From Lineus longissimus (Eukaryota; Nemertea; Pilidiophora; Heteronemertea; Lineidae), in the NCBI RefSeq assembly GCF_910592395.1, contig NC_088308.1, forward strand, positions 3,844,001 to 3,908,000: a stretch of DNA of 64,000 bases, given 5' to 3'. Positions within the stretch are counted from its first letter, which is position 1. Each line of letters opens with the position of its first letter. The notes beneath the pieces are model-generated. The model made no database searches and was not told where the DNA came from. It was given only the letters and a program-made list of their open reading frames with translations. Positions 55,801 to 64,000 of this stretch are shown here, piece after piece. The translations under genes were made by a program, and so were the position numbers.

Positions 55801-58800
55801 AAAGTAAACATTCAAGCTGTGCTGCGGTATTCGGGTAGTCTTGGATCCTGACCGCACTTTCGCTCGATGTAACTTAACCGAGGCTGGGGAACCAGGCAAG
55901 CATTCGGGAAGATGCGCAACAACCTTGGTGCGGAGCCAGAAGTATGTTAATAATGCAACTCTAAAAGGCCTCCAAATAATTCATGAGGCACATTTGCCTT
56001 GACCTTGCAGAAAGAAAAAAACCACTGGGCGACTACTGGCATGCACAGGAAGTTTGATTGATGCCAATAAGTTGTTTACTAACAGTTCTACTTCAAGGGG
56101 GACAAGAGCTCTTTATCGCTTATCGCTTTCATCGCGTTGGTTAAAAAAAAGTAACCTACCAGCGGAAATGCCTTCCACCTGTCGTCATCGCAGCATTTGA
56201 TATCGTTGTATTCAATGTATCCTCAGGAATGTCAGGCTATACCCATCCACATCTTGAGATATTTGTACACCCACGGAGACTAGGTGTCTCGAGTTAATGC
56301 CAACGACCTGTAGTGTGCGTCAGTCTTAACCCCCCCCCCCCCCTCTTAAAACAGTGTTTCCCTATTGAATGGTGGCGGGTTAAGGTGGGGTTATATTGAG
56401 ACATAAGTCCTTTGTGATATGATGCAAACGCAATAATAGAATCATTTCCCCATAAACTGTATTCTCCGAAAAATATTCCTACGACACCGGTGGACACTAC
56501 TGTATTAGAGACAAAGTCACAACCAAGAATGTAGGCCTATAAAAAAACAATTGCAGACTTTTGATATTGATTTCTGACTTTTGTCTGTCAATGTCTGTAT
56601 CACAATTAAGAACATGTAGACTAAGTCTGCAATCAACCATCTAAGGATAAAAAAAACGTAAATAAAACAAGGTCCACGCCATATGTGGTGGCTGAAAGAA
56701 GGTTTATACTACACTGCGGACGCAGTGGACCGGCATCGTCCTGTCGCCCGGTACATGGAGGAAAGATGACCATGATGACGAAATGGACTGCATAGGAGTC
56801 TCGGTTTAATAGCAAGAGAATACCGGTAGAATGAAGTTGCTTTATTGTTTCAGCAGGCTGTTGAATGGTCGTTTCAATCGGACTTGGCACTTACAATTAC
56901 TTTTCTTTTCATGATGTGAAAAACAATCTGACAGATGTCAATTAACAGTTAGCACTTCCTGGTTCACTTGGCAATATCTCAAGTGTTCTTCAACTTTTCC
57001 AACTAGACAAGCTTCAGGCCTTGTTTACCTCGTTCATTTAGTAGATGCAGATAGAGAGCAGCAGCGAGACGTCCTCACTCTTGGGTCAGTGTGGTCGTTC
57101 CTTTGTCTCGATCTAGTCATGAGTGGTTGTAGTTTTTCCCGATGGGCGATATAAAACAAACTAGTAAATACTGTAATACTGAGAACTTCATGTCCATTTC
57201 CATTAAGAGCAAAAGTATTATCTTGTCTTCTTTTTTTATCACCCAATATCTCTCTATCCTGGGGTTACGGTTGTCCTTGCGTCTCTATTCTAAAATGTGC
57301 CTTATTTTTTTCTCTTTTCAAGAATTCCCACCGACCCACTTCACTGAGAACCCCGTCGGCAGTACAGTTCTAGAAGGCACAACTCAAACTCTGAAATGTC
57401 AGGCCAACGGGAAACCCTCCCCGCTGTACTCGTGGTACAGAAATGGTCAAATATTCGTAAAGAACACCACCGATCCATCCACGAAAGTCTACGGGATCAA
57501 GCTCTCGGAGGCCGGGGAATATCACTGTGTCGCGAAGAATAGATTGGGCGCGGTCCTCAGCAGAAGGGTCAACGTCCATGTTGCTTGTAAGTTACTGAAG
57601 ATATGTTTGCATTTCATTTCCTCTCATTCTCAAAGACAGGGATCAAAACTCTTTTGGACGGTGCCGGATGAGAATCGGAGAGGTTGCGATCATCCCGGCC
57701 TCTTCTCTCCAACGCAGTGTGGTTTAAAATGATGTAGATGTGGGTGTAGAGAGGTTTGCGTCTGAACGTCGTTACTGCTTTAGGAATGCACCCGACTTCT
57801 GAAGGCTAAGCCAGAAATCACCAAGTCGTATGCAGACCCGTGCGAGTCCGAATTCGGAAGTCGTAAATGGTGCGCAACCACTCTATTGTGATTATTAGCC
57901 TGGCGGCAAACTTCCAAATCAGCATGTCTTCTCTTATCAAATCATGGTCATGATTAGGTGTGCAATGTTTCTTTTAACCATGTAATAAGGTGATAGACCT
58001 ACATCATCGCGTTGAACGATGAGAACGCAACTTTTTCCTTCCGAGAATTTTTTATTGTTTCAACATTGTAAACTGTCGAATTCACCGCGGAAATCACCCG
58101 AGATTCTTTTCATCTGACATCTTCTTGTCTTCTCATCACAATCAGGGATTTTATCTATTGAAGACGCTGTCTCTGTTTTTTTGTGGGAGTTAATTTTTGG
58201 GCCACTCATATGGCATATACGTCTCTTTTCTCGTCTGCTCCTGCTCACATTTAAGGGGCTATGAAAGGGGCATCGGAGAATTGAGACAAAGAGACATTGT
58301 CACAATCACAGGGAGACTTCTTCCCGGGGACTTCCTATGCAGCACTCATGGCCATATAAGATTACAAGAAGTCCCCGATAGGTGTCTCAACTGGAATCCA
58401 CGATTAATGGCCTTCCAGCTCGTGTCTATAGTCCAACTTTAATTCATGTTGTATGTCGAAGTTTTTAAGTGATGTCTTTTTGATATCTGTCACTTTTATT
58501 CACGAAGACATGAACGCGTTCCTAACGAAAATCGACAGAACAATCAGGGTGAACCAAGGTGATGCCGTACTCGTAAAATTGCAACCTATCGACGGGTACC
58601 CCACCCCAGAGATTACATGGCTCGAGGGCGACACCCCTCCTCCCCGAAATGCTCGGTATCACGAGACCCAGAACGGGGACTTCGTCATCCTCGAGTCCAG
58701 GTTAGAAGACGACAACATGATTCTACGCGCTCAAGCTGACAATCTGTTCACCAAGACGAGGGTGGATTCGCCTGCAACTACTGTCAGAATACAGCGTAAG

Positions 58801-61800
58801 TTATACAGTCATCACATGCTTGGCAGTTACCTGACCATAAGTACGTGTTTAGTTAACGTGCCCGATTATTCTTTTGTACTAATTAAAGAGATCCAGTCGT
58901 GGCACAAAATCTTTATTTAGACTAGCTGAACATTACCCAGATTCCCAGCTCACATAATCAACTACCTGATGGGAACTCGAAACTGCTAAGATTTATCAAT
59001 GGAAGCTTATTCCCGCCTTAGATTTTAAAACGCTCAAAACTCCCCATTTTTATAAGCGTTTCGTGATAGGTTTCCTTTAAACCTGTGTTGGATTCAGAAG
59101 CAATCAACATTCCGTCTAGGATGAAGTTAAAGCAATAGTCTATTGTTATCTTTTTTTAAACCAGGCATGCATAAACCCACAAGCAACGCTGGAATAATCT
59201 GGATAGTTATGCCAATTCCCCTTTAAGGACTTGCTAGGCGTTACACCGATACTCCAGTCTCACGGAACTATAGCATTTGTATTAAACTAATAAACTTTTA
59301 ATTGCTGTTCATTTTCTTTGGTAGAATGCCCTATTAAATACCAGTGTTTCCGTTTTGTATTTTTCTCAAATGCCTAACGAAATGATAATTTGATATTCTG
59401 TACCGGATAAACCTATTGTCAAATGGTTACGTTGTATAATAGTTCTGAATGGTCTTGGCAAGACATATGTGTTAAAGGGACAGGTTGGGCAAGAGATATA
59501 TGTATGTTGGTTACTCCTACAAAAATGGCTTCCGGGTGGACCGTGACTTCACCAAGTCACGCAACGCGAATGCTACTAGCGCTTGCCGCTTGCAGTTATT
59601 ACAGACGCGCATCAAGCAGTGAGGAAGGTTTTCTTCGGTGTGAAAGGGATCTTGTACCCATGTAGAGAAGAGTCCATTGTCAGAACTAAGACCAGTATCT
59701 CCTGAAATAGGGTAGTTTGTCGGGAATACTGTACGTTTACGATAACACTTTCAGACGTTGGTAGCGCTTACAGTCACATTCCACCCAAGTTCATCGTCCC
59801 TCCAGAAGATACGATAGCGAGAATCGGAGACTGGTCTACAAGTCTTGAATGTGTCATTAACGCCAGGTACGTATAGGAGAAGTTCTCAGATGGTCCTTCC
59901 TCGTCAGTAAATGTGTATGAGCTGGGAAGGTCACGATACCCCTCGGAAGATTAGACGCACCACCATATGAGACAGTGCTTGGTATCAAGACATTTACAGC
60001 ATCTTACCCAATGCCGACTTAAAATGGTCTTATGCTGATATTCTGGTCGTGACCTTGTCTTCAAAAGACCACTTTGGGACGAATGGAAATTATAATCAAA
60101 GACCATCGACTCTCTGTGCAAGGATGATGAGTTATGACTTTTAATTCAAAGATGCAGAGTCTAAAGTCAACATGGAGGTTAAAGTGTCTATCTCCTAATG
60201 AAAATATTCATCAAAAGTGCAGTTTCGTGGGCTGTCAAAAGGAACCTGCCACTTCCTCATGTTCCTGCTCATTGAATGAAAGGTCGAGATGAGCCAATTG
60301 GTGACCCCGGTCCCAAGTTGGTCTTATGAGGACATAGTCACAACCAGAATGTAGGGATACGTTCACTTAAGTTTCTTCTTCTGTTATAGGCCAATCGAAC
60401 ACCTGACAATCCACTGGTACAAGAAACGAGGCAGGAATCGTCTGCTAATCGAATCCGACTTCAAATACAAAGTCGAAAACTACAACCGTGTGTTGACCAT
60501 TAAGCACCCTGGGGCACTAGACGCTGGCGTCTACGAGTGCGAAGGGACACTTATGATTCCAGGAGGACCGCAGTACACCCCTGTCTCGCTAAAGGCTCAG
60601 CTTGATGTCTACTGTAAGTAGCCTGATGGCTTTACCAGAGTCTGCCTTTACAGCTGAGTCTTTCTTTGGACCTTCTATGTAGGAGACACAGCCGTCCAGG
60701 AAAGCTACAAAACTAGAGGTCCATCTACCCGACAGCTTAGCTTGATTAGTTTGTTAACACACGCATATTGCTGTCTTCTGAAAGGTCTAGAGAATATAAG
60801 TTTTGTGACCACAATTGTATAGTTAGACAAATACAGAGTCCCTTTGTGCGAATATATATTGACAAATCATCTTTGTTTGATAGTGAATTAGGGCACAATT
60901 TGAATATCTTTCTCACAGAAATGCACCCAATTCTTGCTGTTCTTGTGTCTTGTTTCGAATCCTATTATCATTCAAGGCACAGATGCCAACACAGAATCCC
61001 TGTTAATTTCTACCCATTGTTAACTAAAGAATGCATTTTGCAGTTGTTTTCTCTTCCCATCCAGCTGCCCCAGCTCTGGTGAAGGAGTCCCCCACCAACA
61101 TGAGCAAACGGACAGGAGATGAGGTCATCATTGACTGTCCCGTCGACGCCTTCCCTAAACCATCTGTGGCCTGGTACAAGAATGGTCTGGCACTGTCTGT
61201 TGGCTTGGGGACAAGGTAGGCGATTGATATAGCCTGGTAATTAAAGGATAAAGTGTATGAGAAAATCTACCAGTCTATAAAACTTGGCCAAATACTGGTT
61301 AGCAGTTGGCGAGCGAGTGGTGACTGGCACCCGTCTCCAGTCTCCCAAACATGGTCAGAGACCAACTTACAGTGGGTGAGCGGGTGGTGACAGGCAGTGG
61401 CCTCCAACCTCTCAAACATGGCCAGAGACTGGCTTATAGTTGGTGATTGGGTGGCGAGTGGGAGGTGACTGGCATGGCACCCGTCTCCAGCTTCTCAAAC
61501 TTGGCCAGAGACTGGCTTATAGTTGGTGAGTGGGTGGCGAGTGGGAGGTGACTGGCATGGCACCCGTCTCCAGCTTCTCAAACTTGGCCAGAGACTGGCT
61601 TATAGTTGGTGAGTGGGTGGCGAGTGGGAGGTGACTGGCATGGCACCCGTCTCCAGCTTCTCAAACTTGGCCAGAGACTGGCTTATAGTTGGTGAGTGGG
61701 TGGCGAGTGGGAGGTGACTGGCATGGTACCCGTCTCCAGCTTCTCAAACTTGGCCAGAGACTGGCTTATAGTTGGTGAGTGGGTGGCGAGTGGGAGGTGA

Positions 61801-64000
61801 CTGGCATGGCACCCGTCTCCAGCTCCTCAAACTTGGCCAGAGACTGGCTTATAGTTGGTGAGTGGGTGGCGAGTGGGAGGTGACTGGCATGGCACCCGTC
61901 TCCAGCTTCTCAAACTTGGCCAGAAACTGGCTTATAGTTGGTGAGTGGGTGGCGAGTGGGAGGTGACAGGCAGTGGCCTCCAACCTCTCAAACTTGGCCA
62001 GAGACTGGCTTATAGTTGGTGAGTGGGTGGTGAGTGGGAGGTGACTGGCATGGCACCCGTCTCCAGCTTCTCAAACTTGGCCAGAGACTGGCTTATAGTA
62101 AAATGGTGGTGACCAGCACCCGTCTCCAGCCTCTAAAATGGTAATTTTGTTTACATATGATACCTCTTGAGGAGAGCTCTTTATGTCTCTTTCCATTCCT
62201 CCAGATTCAATGTTTTGGAAAATGGCAGTCTTCGGGTGGAGTCTGTTGATCGGGATGACGCTGGCGTCTACCAATGCTTTGCCCTGAATATCGCTGGGGA
62301 AGTGGACTTTGTCACAGCACTGCGGATAACAAGTAAGTCAAATGCCAATCTCCACATAGAGTCTCATGTCGTGAATCATGTTCAAGTAAATTGTTAAAGA
62401 GCGATGCAGGGTGAGTGGCCCTTTTCTTTGCGATATCCCGAATCCCTTGCCCTGGAAAAACACAATATAAGCGAGGACCCAGTTTATGCAAGTCTGATAT
62501 ATGCATTGTTCACTGTATTTTGCAATGATTTAAAATACACTTTCTCCATTTCAAGTGAGGACTAAAATCGCCCTTCCGCCTAGGAACCTTAACGTCCTGA
62601 AGGGACAAACAGCGATACTCAGATGCGGAGTTGCACACGCCTACCACATCAAGATCAAAGTGGACTGGTTCCATAACAAAGCTCCTGTTAGGTTACACGA
62701 TCCAAGGATCAGGATATTGAATGATGGAACTCTTCGCATCTTCACCATCAGGTCGGACGAGTCCGGGAATTATACGTGTAAAGTCCACTCGGTCACCGGG
62801 AATGACACCAGGAGTGCAGTCATAAGAGTCCTCAGTAAATGCTCCTTACTCTCTTTAAGGCAATTTGTGTGTGTGCCCATGGGATGATACTAAAAAATAT
62901 ATATTTTTGATGATAATTATAATTTCAAATAGAAATTAAACATATGATCTTGAGATGATGAAAGATTATCAAATCGCTTAATGAGACTGAAAGACAGGCT
63001 AACAAGTTGGCTCGAACTTTGTTAGTGTTACCATTACTAAGAGGACACATGTAGAGTTCCATTATCTTGCTCAAACATTTTCCAATTCCCTTTAGGTCTC
63101 CCTCAATCTCCCACTATCGATTCCGTGTCGATAAGCAAAGACTCGGACAGGAAGATCAACATAAAATGGACGCCCGGATCAGATGGCAACAGTGCCATTA
63201 AATACTTCATCATCCAGTACAGGGCAGTTCCAAGGGGTAAGCATGGTCCATTTAAAATCAACCAATCCATGAAGCTTTTCAAACAAGGAGACAGGGCAAG
63301 TCAATGCAGTTAAGTTGTAATCATATAGGTTTTCTGATCCCTGGCCAGGTTTTTTTACACTGGACATTGCTTAATCTTAAACAGTACAGCGGCTACAAAA
63401 AACTCATTTAAAACATCTCTAACACAGTTCGTCATGGCTTCATGGGAGTCTGGGAAGGATGGCAACCGCTAGCTTCACCCAAAGCCGACACCTTTACCAA
63501 CAACAACTTCGTGTACACGGCCGAGGACCTGATCCCTGGGAAGACGTACCAGTTCCACATCAGCACAGTCAACAGAATTGGTGAAGGAAGACCCAGCCGA
63601 GCCAGTAGGACTATCACTCTACCCCCTTATGATGGTAAGGGAATCTTATAATAACAAACTTAAACATTCTCCAACAGGTCCAAAGCAGACAGAATATTCA
63701 AACATACCAGTCTTACCAAACAAGCTCCAAGCAGGTGAACTCCAGATGCGGAGAGTACAACCAGAGTCAACTGCAGTCATTACCTCACCGGGTACTTTTC
63801 TGATTAGAGAGATGAATGTCATGGTCATAATTACAATATCAATATCATTGTTTTCTTCAGAAACAGATATACTTGAGAGCGCGGTGAATGGGCCAAGAGC
63901 CAATCAGATTACGAACCAGAAAGGCTACCAACCCAACCCACCAAAACCCAGCCGCATTCTCTCAACGACAAGTAGAAAAAATACTTCTCTGACAGTGACG
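52876..64000 (+). CDS. sdk-like: Second Sidekick gene, 5' part, lacks Ig5
   Basis: A paralogue of the gene at 1587-25593, cut by the window edge. Exons: 52876-52957 (signal peptide, MEVRCYQKIIWILTVLNFVI then HSSQ), 57323-57586 (Ig1), 58508-58795 (Ig2), 59755-59866 plus 60390-60613 (Ig3), 61065-61215 plus 62205-62332 (Ig4), 62556-62834 (Ig6-like), 63096-63236 plus 63428-63634 (FN1), 63861 onward (start of FN2). Exon phases match the first gene one for one, and the two Ig2 exons are even the same length (288 bp). The two Ig5 exons of the first gene have no counterpart: only 223 bp of intron separates Ig4 from Ig6. Ig2 again has no cysteine. The FN2 exon begins with an extra segment of about 25 residues. 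No damage is visible, so it is probably a working receptor. Confidence 0.93.
53878..54225 (+). other. Unexplained 115-codon open reading frame
   Basis: Runs from ATG to TGA without interruption inside a first intron, on the same strand as the host gene. The peptide (MPLVMTDRGFLKDCFIDGRN to TDAFWNSPSF) has a balanced, protein-like composition and no repeats, but no family I recognise. It has no clear promoter, acceptor or poly(A) signal. It could be chance, an alternative exon or a retrocopy fragment. Confidence 0.2.
54380..54460. repeat. Dispersed repeat shared with 59000-59080
   Basis: Both stretches carry (A/T)TTCAT/TTTATAAG(T/C)G, then a similar TCGTG(G/A)TxGGTTT run and nearby CCCGCCT. 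Short, divergent and non-coding. Confidence 0.4.
57587..58507. other. Intron between Ig1 and Ig2 of the second sdk gene
   Basis: 921 bp. No exon, repeat or RNA feature recognised. Confidence 0.5.
58796..59754. other. Intron between Ig2 and Ig3 of the second sdk gene
   Basis: 959 bp. It contains the dispersed repeat near 59000-59080 and otherwise nothing I can support. Confidence 0.5.
60025..60071. mobile_element. 47-bp palindromic-ended mini-element, copy 2
   Basis: Begins TGGTCTTAT and ends AAAGACCA around a core TTCTGGTCGTGACCTTGTCT. Same length as the copy at 52365-52411. A third, one-ended copy in opposite orientation follows at 60319-60360 (TGGTCTTATGAGGACATAGT and CACAACCAGAATG). Confidence 0.5.
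61281..62138. repeat. 83-bp intronic minisatellite, about 10 copies
   Basis: GAGACTGGCTTATAGTTGG recurs every 83 bp (61508, 61591, 61674 and so on), with diverged shorter units at both ends. Each unit has GTTGGTGAGTGGG, a near-perfect splice donor, and CCCGTCTCCAG, an acceptor-like sequence. The array fills most of the intron that splits Ig4 in the second sdk gene and is very homogeneous. Confidence 0.95.

Larger units (their letters stand above)
52958..57322. other. First intron of the second sdk gene
   Basis: About 4.4 kb. It has a 115-codon open frame at 53878-54225 (listed separately), a C13 tract near 56331, a partial 47-bp mini-element near 56510-56535, and a stretch at 54380-54460 related to 59000-59080. 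I see no other exon or RNA gene. Confidence 0.5.

Overview
This window is animal nuclear DNA: single genes are split into many short exons with GT-AG introns of about 100 bp to 4 kb, intergenic DNA is rich in small palindromic transposons, tRNA-derived repeats and minisatellites, and the encoded proteins are metazoan. The small-repeat repertoire and compact introns fit a marine invertebrate. A lophotrochozoan (mollusc, brachiopod or annelid) is my best guess, but I cannot name a species.

Layout. (1) 1-25593, + strand: a nearly complete Sidekick (sdk) homophilic adhesion receptor gene, with 6 Ig domains, 13 fibronectin III (FN3) domains, one membrane helix and a cytoplasmic tail ending in a PDZ ligand. 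Its FN10 domain appears to have two alternative second-half exons. (2) 25594-32840: the sdk 3' region, then small transposons, a tRNA-like SINE and a 22-copy array of a 140-bp satellite. (3) 33153-37633, - strand: COPS3, COP9 signalosome subunit 3, 13 exons, 429 aa. (4) 37940-49367, + strand: POLR3A, the largest subunit of RNA polymerase III, 27 exons, about 1385 aa, with an AT-AC (U12-type) last intron. COPS3 and POLR3A are head to head, with 306 bp between their start codons. (5) 49368-52875: intergenic minisatellite and decayed repeats. (6) 52876-64000, + strand: the 5' part of a second Sidekick gene with the same exon plan as the first, but without Ig domain 5. It runs off the window inside FN2.

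The two sdk genes are same-strand paralogues separated by COPS3 and POLR3A, so they probably arose by a local duplication rather than a genome duplication. COPS3 and POLR3A are housekeeping genes with no functional link to Sidekick beyond position. The most interesting items are the mutually exclusive FN3 exons in sdk, loss of Ig5 in the second sdk, two furin-like sites in sdk FN11, the AT-AC intron of POLR3A, and transposons carrying CTCF-like core motifs. Exon boundaries were placed by hand from splice consensus, reading phase and family knowledge.
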